From Lactobacillus kullabergensis (lineage in GTDB: Bacteria; Bacillota; Bacilli; Lactobacillales; Lactobacillaceae), in the NCBI RefSeq assembly GCF_000967195.1, contig NZ_KQ033871.1, forward strand, positions 1,323,454 through 1,387,453: DNA of 64,000 bases, given 5' to 3'. Each line of letters starts with the position of its first letter. The first letter of the stretch is position 1. The position numbers and the translations under genes are program-made. The notes under the pieces were generated by a model. It saw only the letters and a program-made list of their open reading frames with translations. It was not told the DNA's origin and made no database searches. This document shows, one piece after another, positions 54,002 to 63,689 of the stretch.

Positions 54002-54181
54002 TTCGCTTCTCCTATTTAAATTTTTATTGAAGAATACAGTAACTAATGAACCTCAAAAATCGAACCTAAGTTCAAATTCAGCAACTATTTTTTACTGTCA
54101 GTTCGGCAACAACAAAAAGCCAGATTTGTTGAAACCGCATTAAATAAAAAAGAGAATATTACTTTATTTGGCCACAAAAAT

Positions 54182-54203
54182 ACACTCTGATTGATCAGAG
54201 TGT
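54182..54203. terminator. Terminator of cysS-mrnC-rlmB
   Basis: ACACTCTGAT and ATCAGAGTGT form a near-perfect hairpin. On the minus strand it is followed by ATTTTTGTG. It lies 9 bases after the rlmB stop. Confidence 0.85.
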
Positions 54204-54211
54204 TAGAAAAG

Positions 54212-54967
54212 CTATTTAAGAGGATTGCGGCTGTTAAGCATCTGATAAAGCAAAACACCAGTTGCAACACTGGCGTTCAGTGATTGCACATGCCCGACCA
54301 TAGGCAATGTCAGCATTTGGTCCATCTGCTCTTTAAGAAGGCGTGAAATTCCTTTACCTTCATTGCCGATTACCAAAACAGTTTTGCCATTACTATCCCA
54401 CTGCCGATAATCTGTACCTTTCATATCAGTACCAAAAAGCCAATAGCCACGTTTTTTTAATATTTTTGCAGTTTGCACCAGATTATTTACCCTTGCTACT
54501 GGCACATAATCAATTGCTCCAGTTGAAGTTTTAGCTACAACAGAAGTTAACCCGGTAGCACGTCTTTTAGGAATAATAATGCCGTCAACTCCAGTGGCAT
54601 CTGCTGTTCTCAAAATAGAACCCAAATTATGGGGATCTTCAATTGAATCAAGCATCAGTAGAAACGGTTCGTGATTGCGGTGGTCAAATTTATCCAGCAG
54701 CTGATCCAGATCGGCATATTCAAAACTAGCTACCGTTAAAACTATTCCTTGATGATTTCCACCTTGAACCAATTTGTCTAATTTGTTTTTGGGTACCGTT
54801 TGGACAATTAACCCCTTCTGCTTAGCCAAGGTAAATACTTGATTGGCAAAACTTTCTTTAATCCCCTGCTGTAAAAATATTTTGTTAATATGATCAGCAT
54901 CTTGAGTTTTTAAATAATCCAGTCCCGCATGCCTGCCAAAAACAAAGTCTTTGTCACTTGAAGTCAT
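54212..54967 (-). CDS. rlmB: 23S rRNA (guanosine2251-2'-O)-methyltransferase RlmB
   Basis: A SPOUT enzyme that methylates the ribose of G2251 in the P-loop. 251 residues: N-terminal substrate-binding domain (FVFGRHAGLDYLKTQ), knotted C-terminal domain with DSIEDPHNLGSILRTADATG, GNEGKGIS and LPMVGHVQSLNASVATG. It overlaps mrnC by 14 bases. Confidence 0.95.
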   Translation of the reverse strand: MTSSDKDFVFGRHAGLDYLKTQDADHINKIFLQQGIKESFANQVFTLAKQKGLIVQTVPKNKLDKLVQGGNHQGIVLTVASFEYADLDQLLDKFDHRNHEPFLLMLDSIEDPHNLGSILRTADATGVDGIIIPKRRATGLTSVVAKTSTGAIDYVPVARVNNLVQTAKILKKRGYWLFGTDMKGTDYRQWDSNGKTVLVIGNEGKGISRLLKEQMDQMLTLPMVGHVQSLNASVATGVLLYQMLNSRNPLK

Positions 54968-55379
54968 ATTCCTCTATGCCCCCATTCTCAATAGTTTTAA
55001 TACACCATTCAGTCAGCTGCTCTATACGATCTTTTTTGTTTAAGAGTTCTAAGTAACCCCAAACAGCTTCAAAACCTGTAGATAACTGATAAGTAGCCAA
55101 ACTGGTATTTTTTGCTTTAGTATAGGTTTTCGAATTGCGACCGCGGTGAAAAGTTGCTACTTCATCTTCAGTAAGCAACTCTTCTTCCTGAAGTTTGGTA
55201 ATTAATGCTGCTTGCGCTTTGGCCGACACATAGTGAGTAGCTCTTCTTTGCAAGACTTGGGGTTTAACAATGCCACATTTAATTAAATGTCGCCTGATAA
55301 AAATTTCATAAACAGCATCACCTAGATAAGCTAATGTTTGACCATTTAGAGTATCCGGATTAACATCACTTTCTGTCAT
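54954..55379 (-). CDS. mrnC: Mini-ribonuclease III
   Basis: Processes 23S rRNA precursors without the double-stranded RNA-binding domain. 141 residues from the ATG at 55379; the long upstream frame lies inside cysS. LAYLGDAVYEIFIRR holds the conserved nuclease Asp, and AWGYLELL... EAVWGYLELL carries the second acidic site. It follows cysS by 10 bases. Confidence 0.93.
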   Translation of the reverse strand: MTESDVNPDTLNGQTLAYLGDAVYEIFIRRHLIKCGIVKPQVLQRRATHYVSAKAQAALITKLQEEELLTEDEVATFHRGRNSKTYTKAKNTSLATYQLSTGFEAVWGYLELLNKKDRIEQLTEWCIKTIENGGIEEYDFK

Positions 55380-55389
55380 TTTTAGAGTT

Positions 55390-56814
55390 TTATTCACGTA
55401 GCCACCTTGTTCCTTGTGGTGTATCTTCAACTGTAACACCCATTTGTTTAAGTTCGTCCCGCAACGCATCGCTTTGTGCCCAATCTTTGCTTTTACGTGC
55501 TTCTTCACGTTTTTTAATTAGTCTCTGAACTTGCTCATCATCATTTTGATTTTCAGCGGTAATTAAGCGCTGTACATCTATCCCGAAAACAGCTAACCAA
55601 CTTGTCAAAAGTTTAGCCGCTTTTTTAAGAGCATCTTTATCTGCATTTTTAGCATTAATGTTGGCATTTATTTCTGGTAATAAATCGTAAATGGCGGTTA
55701 AAGCGTTCTGAACATTAAAGTCATCATCCATAGCATTAATAAATTTATGCTGAGTGTCTTGAATTCTATTGACTAAAATTTCTGACTTTTTGCTTATTGA
55801 ACCATCTTTAAGGCGATATTCAAGATTGTTAAGAGTATTCTTAAACCTCTGCAAAATAATTTGTGCTTGTTTTAAATTATCAGTCGAATAATTAATTTGT
55901 TTTCTATATTGAACACTGGCCATAAAGAAGCGCAACACAAGTGGATCAACTTCTTTTATCAAATCATGCACAGTTACAAAATTATGCAGTGACTTAGACA
56001 TTTTTTCAGCATCTGCTCCAACTGTAACAAAACCATTATGCATCCAGTAATGGACAAAGGTTTTACCAGTTGCTGCTTCACTTTGAGCAATTTCATTTTC
56101 ATGATGAGGAAATTCCAAATCTTGACCACCACCATGAATATCAATTGTTTCGCCTAAATATTTTGTAGCCATAACTGAACATTCGATATGCCAACCGGGA
56201 CGACCCTTACCCCAAGGAGAACCCCAAGCTATTTCATCAGGTTCCTTTTGTTTTTTCCATAAAGCGAAATCTATTGGGTCTTCTTTACGCTTTTGTTCTT
56301 CTTCATTAACATGCTCAGAAGCACCCTCTTCAAGCTTTGCAATATTTTGGCTACTAAGGGCGCCATAATGCTTAAATTTTCTGGTATGAAAATAAACATC
56401 CCCATCTGACTCATAAGCATAACCGTTAGCAATCAGTTTTTTAACAAAAGCGATAATTGCTGTGATTTCGTGAGTTGCCCGTGGATTAAGTGTTGCCGGC
56501 TCAACATTTAAGGCTGCAATATCTTCACGATATGCTTTAATGTAGCGCTGAGCTAATTCAGGTACCGTAACATTTTCAGCTTTAGCTTCAGCGATCATTT
56601 TATCGTCTACATCAGTAAAATTAGACACAAAATTTACCTTAAAACCCCGGAATTCCAAATAGCGTCTGATGGTATCAAATGCAATGACGCTCCTGGCATT
56701 ACCAATATGAATGTAATTATATACTGTTGGTCCACAAACATACATTGTTACCTGACCTGGGGTGATCGGCTTAAATTCTTCTTTAGTATTAGTTAAAGTG
56801 TTGTAAATTTTCAC
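55390..56814 (-). CDS. cysS: Cysteinyl-tRNA synthetase
   Basis: Class I synthetase, 474 residues. HIGH-type YIHIGNARS (about 36-44), KMSKS-type EKMSKSLHN (about 267-275) and zinc-ligand cysteines [16 protein letters not shown]. Start is GTG (56814) with an ordinary upstream region; no T-box is seen. A promoter TTGCTT-N17-TAAGAT lies at the 5' end. First gene of cysS-mrnC-rlmB. Confidence 0.97.
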   Translation of the reverse strand: MKIYNTLTNTKEEFKPITPGQVTMYVCGPTVYNYIHIGNARSVIAFDTIRRYLEFRGFKVNFVSNFTDVDDKMIAEAKAENVTVPELAQRYIKAYREDIAALNVEPATLNPRATHEITAIIAFVKKLIANGYAYESDGDVYFHTRKFKHYGALSSQNIAKLEEGASEHVNEEEQKRKEDPIDFALWKKQKEPDEIAWGSPWGKGRPGWHIECSVMATKYLGETIDIHGGGQDLEFPHHENEIAQSEAATGKTFVHYWMHNGFVTVGADAEKMSKSLHNFVTVHDLIKEVDPLVLRFFMASVQYRKQINYSTDNLKQAQIILQRFKNTLNNLEYRLKDGSISKKSEILVNRIQDTQHKFINAMDDDFNVQNALTAIYDLLPEINANINAKNADKDALKKAAKLLTSWLAVFGIDVQRLITAENQNDDEQVQRLIKKREEARKSKDWAQSDALRDELKQMGVTVEDTPQGTRWLRE

Positions 56815-56939
56815 TGTGGCTAACTGACCTTTCCAAATTCTATATCTTAATTTTACCAGAAATCGTAAGCAATTTTTTTAACTAAAAGTTTACTATCTTG
56901 CTTTTTTGCTATAATCTGATTTTGTTTAACTGCAAGTTA

Positions 56940-56983
56940 AAACAGCGTATTACTCTCATTTAATAATAGAATAATACGCTGTT
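56940..56983 (-). terminator. gltX terminator
   Basis: AAACAGCGTATTA and TAATACGCTGTTT, long stem with an AT loop. On the minus strand it ends in TTTTAACTTGC. Between gltX and cysS. Confidence 0.88.
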
Positions 56984-56990
56984 TTGATAA

Positions 56991-58490
56991 CTATAAGCCG
57001 TTTTCACTCATTTGCTTCAGAGTTAAATCTAAATGTTCTAACACCCGTTTTTTGCCTAACAGCTCCATAGCTTCACCAATTCCTGGTCCCACCATTGACC
57101 TGGTAGTAGCAATTCTTATTGGCATAAACAAGCGTCTACCCTTAATTCCCGTTGCCTTGCGAGTTGCTTGTACAGCATTCATTATTTGAGGAGCAGTAAA
57201 CCGTGGAATTAAATCAATTTGCTTCTTAAATTCTTCAATTACCGGTCTAGCGTCATCTTTACGAATTTCTTCAATTTCTTTTTCACTTAAGTCTTTAGGA
57301 GCATTAAAGAAAATTTTTGCTAGGTCAACGATCTGCTTTGTATATGACATTTGAACAGAATAGATGTTAACTAACTGTCTGACCCACTCCATTTTTTCCG
57401 GATTTGGATCTTTTTCAACCAAACCTGCTTCTTGCAAATTATTAAGTGCCAAGTCTAAAAGAGTATCACGATCAGCCTTTTTAATATACTGGTTGTTAAT
57501 CCACTCCAATTTCTTCTGATCAAAAGCAGCAGGAGAATTAGATAATCTTGCCGGATCAAATTGTTTAATTAACTCACGTTGGCTGAAAATCTCGCTTTCA
57601 CCAACTGGAGACCAGCCTAATAATGTAATAAAGTTAAACATTGCATCAGGTAGATAACCAAGATCTCTGTATTGCTCAATGAATTGTAAAACAGATTCAT
57701 CACGCTTTGAAAGTTTTTTACCAGTTTCCGAATTAATAATTAAAGTCATGTGACCAAATTTTGGCGGCGCCCAGCCTAGAGCCTCATAAACTGCTAATTG
57801 CTTAGGCGTGTTTGAAACGTGATCATCTCCACGCAAAACGTGAGTAATTTTCATCAGGTGATCATCAATTACCACTGCAAAATTGTAAGTAGGCATGCCA
57901 TCGCGTTTTTGAATGACAAAATCGCCACCGATGGTATCAGACTCAAAACTAAGATGACCCTTAACAATATCATCCCAAGAATATGTTTCCATTTCAGGAA
58001 TATGGATACGAACAACAGGCTTTAAGCCCTTTGCCTTTGCCTGCTCTTGCTTTTTAGCAATCTCATCTGCTGTCATTCCTTCATATTCATACGTGTAATG
58101 AGGTGCAATGCCCATTGCACGTTGTTCTTCACGCTGCTCTTCTAATTTTTCCTCAGTTTTATAAGAGTAATAAGCTTTACCTTCATCAACCAGCTGCTTA
58201 ATGTATTTATTATAGATGTCTTTTCGTTCAGATTGACGATATGGACCATAATCGCCACCCTTGTCAGGACCTTCATCCCAATCAATACCAAGCCAGTGCA
58301 AGTTTTCCATTTGCGACTCTGAACCGCCTTCAACATTACGCTTCTGGTCAGTATCCTCAATTCTCAAAACAAAAGTTCCCTTGTTATGACGCGCAAATAA
58401 ATAATTAAATAGCGCAGTTCGTGCATTTCCAATGTGTAAGTGCCCTGTTGGACTTGGGGCATATCTTACCCGAATTTTTTGTTTAGCCAA
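56991..58490 (-). CDS. gltX: Glutamyl-tRNA synthetase
   Basis: 499 residues. Catalytic HIGH-type [16 protein letters not shown] and KMSKS-type KKLSKRDES are in place. It starts at a TTG (58490) with AGAGG upstream. In lactobacilli lacking GlnRS it charges both tRNA-Glu and tRNA-Gln; that is family knowledge. It lies downstream of radA. Confidence 0.97.
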   Translation of the reverse strand: MAKQKIRVRYAPSPTGHLHIGNARTALFNYLFARHNKGTFVLRIEDTDQKRNVEGGSESQMENLHWLGIDWDEGPDKGGDYGPYRQSERKDIYNKYIKQLVDEGKAYYSYKTEEKLEEQREEQRAMGIAPHYTYEYEGMTADEIAKKQEQAKAKGLKPVVRIHIPEMETYSWDDIVKGHLSFESDTIGGDFVIQKRDGMPTYNFAVVIDDHLMKITHVLRGDDHVSNTPKQLAVYEALGWAPPKFGHMTLIINSETGKKLSKRDESVLQFIEQYRDLGYLPDAMFNFITLLGWSPVGESEIFSQRELIKQFDPARLSNSPAAFDQKKLEWINNQYIKKADRDTLLDLALNNLQEAGLVEKDPNPEKMEWVRQLVNIYSVQMSYTKQIVDLAKIFFNAPKDLSEKEIEEIRKDDARPVIEEFKKQIDLIPRFTAPQIMNAVQATRKATGIKGRRLFMPIRIATTRSMVGPGIGEAMELLGKKRVLEHLDLTLKQMSENGL

Positions 58491-58563
58491 AATTCATGCC
58501 TCTTTCAAAAGTAAATATAAACAATTTAAGTTTACCCGTAATAGAAAAAAAGTTCAATGTTCG

Positions 58564-59940
58564 TTAGCCTAAAACTAGTTTTAAGGCTTGCGGAATACTT
58601 GAAATGGGAATAACTTCAATTCCAGCATTCTTTAGACTTGCGCGCATATTGTGCTTCGGAATAAAAATACGCTTAAAACCGGTTTTAGCAGCTTCTTTAA
58701 TACGTGCATCTATTTGGTTGACGCGTCTGACCTCACCGGTCAAGCCAACTTCACCAACAAAACAATCAGTTGGCAAAATTTCCTGATTTTTATAACTTGA
58801 TGCAATAGCCATCACGACGGCTAAATCCACTGCCGGCTCGTTCAAACGGATTCCACCAGTAGCAGTTAAATATACATCCTGATTTTGCAACATCAAGTTG
58901 CCTCGTTTTTCTAGAACAGCCAGCAATAATCCCGCCCGATTATAGTCAATGCCCGAAGTAGTTCTTTTGGCATAACCAAAAGCTGTGGGCGTAACCAAAG
59001 CCTGAATTTCTGCCAAAATAGGTCTTGTTCCTTCAAGAGAGACAACAATCGCGGAACCAGTAGATTTGGGCAACCGTTCATCTAAAAATACAGCTGAAGG
59101 ATTAGTAACTTCTTTTAAACCTTTATTAACCATTTCAAACATGCCTATTTCATTAGCAGCACCAAATCGGTTTTTAACAGAATGTAAAATACGGTAGGCA
59201 TGGTGTTCATCACCCTCAAAATAAAGAACAGTATCTACCATGTGCTCTAGTATTTTTGGACCGGCAATAGCACCTTCTTTTGTCACGTGCCCAATAACAA
59301 AAACGGTAATCGCATCCATTTTGGCAATCTTCATTAGTTCACTAGTAACTTCTCTTACTTGTGAAGCTGATCCCGTCATTGAATCTAAGCTTGGTTCATT
59401 CATTGTCTGAATTGAGTCAATGACAACAAAATCCGGCTCTAGCTCGGAAATTTGTTGGCGAATGTCTTCCATGTCTGTTTCAGGATAAAGCATCATATCA
59501 TTAGCTGGCAGTCCTAAACGGTCAGCCCGTAGCTTAATCTGATTGGCTGATTCTTCCCCCGAAACATATAGCACTTTATATTGATTTGCAAGTTCGCTCA
59601 TAATTTGCAACATTAAAGTTGACTTGCCAATGCCAGGGTCGCCGCCAATCAAGACTAATGAACCGGGAACGATTCCTCCGCCTAAAACTCTGTTAAGCTC
59701 TTCCATACTGGTTTGTATACGTTCTTCTTTTTCTGCCTTAACATTTCCTAATTTAACCGGTTCACTAATTCCGGTTTTCTTAATGAGCCTGCTGGGACTG
59801 CCTTTAGTTGAACGATTTTGCACTGCTTCAGTTTCTTTTTCAAACTGATTCCAAGCGCCGCAATTGGGACAGCGCCCTAAATAACTAGCAGAAATGTAAC
59901 CACAGGAACGACATTTATACTTGGTCTTTAATTTTGCCAT
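58564..59940 (-). CDS. radA: DNA repair protein RadA/Sms
   Basis: A RecA-related branch migration helicase used in recombination and transformation. Zinc finger CRSCGYISASYLGRCPNCG (10-28), Walker A GGDPGIGKST, KNRFG motif (VKNRFGAANE) and a C-terminal Lon-like domain. 458 residues. Coupled to dut (1 base apart). Confidence 0.97.
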   Translation of the reverse strand: MAKLKTKYKCRSCGYISASYLGRCPNCGAWNQFEKETEAVQNRSTKGSPSRLIKKTGISEPVKLGNVKAEKEERIQTSMEELNRVLGGGIVPGSLVLIGGDPGIGKSTLMLQIMSELANQYKVLYVSGEESANQIKLRADRLGLPANDMMLYPETDMEDIRQQISELEPDFVVIDSIQTMNEPSLDSMTGSASQVREVTSELMKIAKMDAITVFVIGHVTKEGAIAGPKILEHMVDTVLYFEGDEHHAYRILHSVKNRFGAANEIGMFEMVNKGLKEVTNPSAVFLDERLPKSTGSAIVVSLEGTRPILAEIQALVTPTAFGYAKRTTSGIDYNRAGLLLAVLEKRGNLMLQNQDVYLTATGGIRLNEPAVDLAVVMAIASSYKNQEILPTDCFVGEVGLTGEVRRVNQIDARIKEAAKTGFKRIFIPKHNMRASLKNAGIEVIPISSIPQALKLVLG

Positions 59941-60492
59941 TTAGCTTCCCTTCTTGTTTGTGGACCCAAAGCCATTTATTCTTTGTCTGTCAATGGGCAC
60001 ATCATTATCAGATTTTAAATAATGAATAAAAATTCCCTGACCAATTCGGTCACCTTGATGAATCTGAATAGGCCTGACCCCATAGTTGATTAATTGAACA
60101 AAAATCTCGCCTTCATTGGCATCATTATTATAATAATCAGAATCAATGACACCAACTCCATTTGGCAACGCAAGGTTTCTTTTAAAAGTATTTGATGAAC
60201 GATTTGCCAGCAATAATACTTCATCATCCGGCATATATGCTTTCACTCCTGTGGGAATCAAGAACGGTTTAAGAACATGTTCAGCCATCTCGTAATCCTG
60301 TTCGTACAATTGGTGGCCATTACGAATTAATCTAAAAATACGGACAAAATTAAGTCGCCAAATGCTGGGAATTAATACGTCCTTTGCTGCAGCTAAATCA
60401 TAGCCTGCACTAGCAATCGTTTGTCTTCTTGGTAAAGTAACATTTTTGTTTTGATATTTAGATACAATCTCAAAGCCCCGAATCTTTTCCAT
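59941..60492 (-). CDS. dut: dUTP diphosphatase (trimeric dUTPase)
   Basis: Removes dUTP. 183 residues from the ATG at 60492 (AAAGGAG upstream). Motifs 1-5 are visible: SAGYDLAAA, ANRSSN, GVGVIDSDYYN, GDRIGQGIF and RINGFGSTNKKG. It is about 30 residues longer than E. coli Dut because of an insert between motifs 1 and 2 (IWRLNFVRIFRLIRNGHQLY). Followed by radA. Confidence 0.93.
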   Translation of the reverse strand: MEKIRGFEIVSKYQNKNVTLPRRQTIASAGYDLAAAKDVLIPSIWRLNFVRIFRLIRNGHQLYEQDYEMAEHVLKPFLIPTGVKAYMPDDEVLLLANRSSNTFKRNLALPNGVGVIDSDYYNNDANEGEIFVQLINYGVRPIQIHQGDRIGQGIFIHYLKSDNDVPIDRQRINGFGSTNKKGS

Positions 60493-60605
60493 GTTATCTC
60501 CTTTAAAACTTTTAAACACTATTTTACATTAATTTGCAGATAATATTTGAAATCTTATATAATTTAAATACGTAAAATTTATTTTTTATTTTGAAGGGAG
60601 AATAA

Positions 60606-60920
60606 ATGTTTAATTTAGATGATCCTCACCAATTTTTTCAAGAAGAGGATGATAATGACCAAATGATTTATAGTTGGACAATGGACAAAATTGAACGTAA
60701 AGATGCTACAGTTTGGATTATGAATCACTTCTTCGTCAATCCCAAAATGGATAGCAAAAAGATTTTACATGATCAAATGAAAATAGTAATGTTTATTGCT
60801 CAAAAATCTCATCTGCCTGTTTGGCCGCTTGATCCTTTAGTTATTAACTACTTTAATGAGCATCCAGATTTTGAATCAATTTGGTATCACAAACCAAGTC
60901 CAAAAAACGGTTCTCTCTAG
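60606..60920 (+). CDS. Small acidic protein of unknown function (104 aa)
   Basis: Opposite in direction to dut, sharing a 113-base intergenic region. Sequence is polar with no membrane or secretion signal (MFNLDDPHQFFQEEDDND, WIMNHFFVNPKMDSKKI, WPLDPLVINYFNEHPDFE); the last part might resemble the end of an acetyltransferase domain. GAAGGGAG lies before the ATG. No family recognised. Confidence 0.7.
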   Translation: MFNLDDPHQFFQEEDDNDQMIYSWTMDKIERKDATVWIMNHFFVNPKMDSKKILHDQMKIVMFIAQKSHLPVWPLDPLVINYFNEHPDFESIWYHKPSPKNGSL

Positions 60921-61048
60921 TATTGAAAGATTAAATAAGTAAAGTAAAAACAAATACTTTTTTAACAATAATTAAATTTTCAGAGATAGACTACTTCAGC
61001 CGGATAAGCTAAAATAGTATTAATTTGTTTAAGGAGGATCTATTTAAT

Positions 61049-62395
61049 ATGACAAAAGAAATTACAAGTGCAGCCATTGATGATTTCACAAAAGATTTAG
61101 CGAATCACTCTGGTATTAATATTGCCAGTCATGCTGCCCAAGAAAATGGCATCTATAAAGCTAGTCAAAACCTGCAATCTAAGATTGATTTAACACCAAC
61201 CTTTTCAGTAGAAATTGATACTGGCAAGCCTGCTGATCAAAAGCAGTCAGGTCGTTGCTGGATGTTCTCTGCATTGAATACTATGCGCCACCCAATCCAA
61301 AAGGAATATAAGATTAAGGATTTTGAATTATCACAAAATTACACTAATTTCTGGGATAAATTTGAAAAATCAAACTTTTTCTTTGAAAATGTGATTGCTT
61401 CAGCCAAGAAACCACTCGGTGACCGTAAAGTTAGCTTCTTGTTTGCTACACCACAACAAGACGGTGGTCAATGGGACATGCTTTGTGGACTAGTAGAGAA
61501 ATATGGAATCGTACCTAAGTCAGTTTATCCAGAAACAGCTAATTCTAATAATTCAAGTGCTTTAAACGATACTTTGAATACCCTTTTGCGTAAAGATGGC
61601 TTAGAATTACGCAATTTAGTTAACGCCGGCAAGTCAGAAGATGAAGTTGAGCAACGCAAGAATGACTTTTTAAACGAAGTCTTCCGCATTTTGGCTATTT
61701 CATTAGGAGTTCCGCCAAAGAAATTTGACTTTGAATATAAAGATGATGATGGTAATTATCACCGTGAAGCAGGAATTACGCCTAAGGAGTTCTTTGATAA
61801 ATTCGTAGGCATGAATTTGGAAGATCACGTTTCAATCATTAATTCACCTACAGATGATAAACCATATCATAAAGTTTTTTCCGTTGAGTACTTGGGTAAT
61901 GTTGTTGGTGGTCGGCAAGTTCGCCATCTTAACGTCAAAATTTCTGAAATGAAAGACCTGATTATTAAACAACTTAAAGCTGGTGAAGTTGTTTGGTTTG
62001 GTTCAAATGTTGGTAAGGATTCAGAAAGACAACTTGGTTTGTTAGATACAGATATTTACAAGCGCAATGAGCTATTTGACGTTGACTTTTCAATGTCAAA
62101 AGCAGATATGCTTGATTCCAGTGAAAGTATGATGGATCACGCTATGGTTATCACTGGCGTTGACTTAGTTGATGACAAGCCTACTAAATGGAAGATTGAA
62201 AACTCTTGGGGAGAAAAGCCTGGCTTTAAAGGTTACTTTGTCATGAGCGATTCCTGGTTTGACAGTTTTGTTTACCAAGCAGTTATCAACAAGAAATTCT
62301 TGCCTGATGACTTAAAGAAAGCTTTTGATGAAGGTGCTAAAGACCCAATTCAATTATTACCTTGGGATCCAATGGGCGCATTAGCATTTAAGTAA
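61049..62395 (+). CDS. pepC: Aminopeptidase C (bleomycin hydrolase family)
   Basis: Cytosolic cysteine aminopeptidase (family C1B) that degrades peptides, a hallmark of lactic bacteria. 448 residues from the ATG at 61049, which has a perfect AAGGAGG; the earlier start is not needed. Cys70 in QKQSGRCWMFSAL, His in DHAMVITGV and Asn in IENSWGEKPGF form the triad. The C-terminal end (MGALAFK) normally plugs the active site of the hexamer. Alone between two terminators or promoters. Confidence 0.97.
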   Translation: MTKEITSAAIDDFTKDLANHSGINIASHAAQENGIYKASQNLQSKIDLTPTFSVEIDTGKPADQKQSGRCWMFSALNTMRHPIQKEYKIKDFELSQNYTNFWDKFEKSNFFFENVIASAKKPLGDRKVSFLFATPQQDGGQWDMLCGLVEKYGIVPKSVYPETANSNNSSALNDTLNTLLRKDGLELRNLVNAGKSEDEVEQRKNDFLNEVFRILAISLGVPPKKFDFEYKDDDGNYHREAGITPKEFFDKFVGMNLEDHVSIINSPTDDKPYHKVFSVEYLGNVVGGRQVRHLNVKISEMKDLIIKQLKAGEVVWFGSNVGKDSERQLGLLDTDIYKRNELFDVDFSMSKADMLDSSESMMDHAMVITGVDLVDDKPTKWKIENSWGEKPGFKGYFVMSDSWFDSFVYQAVINKKFLPDDLKKAFDEGAKDPIQLLPWDPMGALAFK

Positions 62396-62429
62396 AATTA
62401 TTAGTTATATAAAATTAGTTAAAATATAA

Positions 62430-62461
62430 AACAGCATTGAGAAAATTTTCAATGCTGTTTT
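62430..62461. terminator. Bidirectional terminator between pepC and the ABC genes
   Basis: AAACAGCATTGA and TCAATGCTGTTT with AAAATTT in the loop, flanked by A/T runs on both sides; it serves the two converging transcripts. Confidence 0.88.
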
Positions 62462-62493
62462 TATATGCTTTGAACAAGTATTTTATACTGCTT

Positions 62494-63093
62494 TTATTTT
62501 TCTTGCAGTATTCCTTGTCGCAATATAAAGAGACGATCATATTTAAGCTCATTAATTTGATCGTGGCTGGCAACTACTACAATTTTATTTTGCTGTTTTA
62601 ATTTTTTTAGCAGGGCCACAAATAAGCTAATGCTCTCTTGATCAATTCCACGAGTTGGCTCATCAAGCAAAATGACATTTTGGTTTTCCATCACAGCTTG
62701 AATAATACCTACCTTTTGTCTCATACCGACAGAATACTTAGCTATGGGTTCTGGATCATCAGGATCAAGCATAAAATGCCTTAGTAAATCCCTAACTATT
62801 TTCTCATTAAACCGTTTATTAAGATTAGCCAGAAAATGAAGATTGGACATGGCCGATTCATATTCTAAAAAATCAGGATTTTCTATTAACGCGCCTACAA
62901 CATCATTTTCACCCAGCCTAATTTCACCGCTGTCTGCCTTTAATAAACCGGTAATAATTTTAAAAATGGTGGACTTCCCAGAACCATTAATACCTGAGAT
63001 ATGAATCAGCTCACCAGGTTTAGCTACCAAAGATACGTTTTTTAAAACCAGCTTCTGACCGAAAGACTTTTTTATTTGCCTAAGCTCTAACAT
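62494..63093 (-). CDS. ABC transporter ATP-binding protein
   Basis: A 199-residue ATPase: Walker A GINGSGKST, signature YSVGMRQKV, Walker B VILLDEPTRGID and switch His in ASHDQ. The R-G-I-D after Walker B and small size resemble lantibiotic-immunity/bacitracin-type exporters. Works with the two membrane proteins upstream. Substrate unknown. Confidence 0.85.
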   Translation of the reverse strand: MLELRQIKKSFGQKLVLKNVSLVAKPGELIHISGINGSGKSTIFKIITGLLKADSGEIRLGENDVVGALIENPDFLEYESAMSNLHFLANLNKRFNEKIVRDLLRHFMLDPDDPEPIAKYSVGMRQKVGIIQAVMENQNVILLDEPTRGIDQESISLFVALLKKLKQQNKIVVVASHDQINELKYDRLFILRQGILQEK

Positions 63094-63102
63094 TATTTCT
63101 CC

Positions 63103-63687
63103 TTAAAAGCCACCATAAATTTCATGAATAGCTCGATATAATTCGTCATACAAAGGACTATAACTAACCAAAATATTCTTCTCTATATAGTAATGGTAAA
63201 TTAAGTCTATGAGTATGACTATTAACAATAATAAATATGGTCTATGCCAGTTGTAGCCTCCGACTAGTAACCAAAGCAGAAGTAAAAAAACAAATACATG
63301 CAGTATTATGAGTTCAGTGCCCAAAATAGGGCTGCCAAATTTAAATAGAGGGTAACTAGTTAATAAATAGGGACCAAATAATCCTAATACAAATAATAAG
63401 CAATAAATTGCAGCCAGTACCATTAAGTGAAACATCATCCACTTATTCTTTCTTCTCACCGTTACAAACACGTTGATGTTGCGAAAAGTAAGTATCTGGT
63501 TATAGAGAAGCAAAAAGACTGCTGGCTGCAAATACAACGATACCAAGTGAAAATTGAGATATTCATTTGGCAATTCCATAGTTTCTGGTGAACCTGTTTT
63601 TATCAGAATAATGCTTCCTATTAATCCTATAAAAAATATGATAAAACCAATTAAAACAAGTCTGTGGGATATTCGCTTTAAACGCAT
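63103..63687 (-). CDS. Membrane protein, ABC-2-type permease part
   Basis: 194 residues from the ATG at 63687, with about six hydrophobic helices (LVLIGFIIFFIGLIGSIILI, VLAAIYCLLFVLGLFG, LLLLIVILIDLIYHYYI). The frame is open 33 bases further, into the previous gene. No soluble domain. It sits between the ATPase and another membrane protein, so it is likely a permease subunit of the same exporter. Confidence 0.7.
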   Translation of the reverse strand: MRLKRISHRLVLIGFIIFFIGLIGSIILIKTGSPETMELPNEYLNFHLVSLYLQPAVFLLLYNQILTFRNINVFVTVRRKNKWMMFHLMVLAAIYCLLFVLGLFGPYLLTSYPLFKFGSPILGTELIILHVFVFLLLLWLLVGGYNWHRPYLLLLIVILIDLIYHYYIEKNILVSYSPLYDELYRAIHEIYGGF

Positions 63688-63689
63688 AA

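Noticed and set aside
54085-54270. 61-codon frame beyond rlmB
   Set aside because: Overlaps the rlmB end and a terminator hairpin, Cys/Phe-rich, no ribosome site.
55380-55508. N-terminal extension of Mini-RNase III inside cysS
   Set aside because: It is the antiphase of the cysS C-terminus; the ATG at 55379, after the cysS stop, gives the family length.
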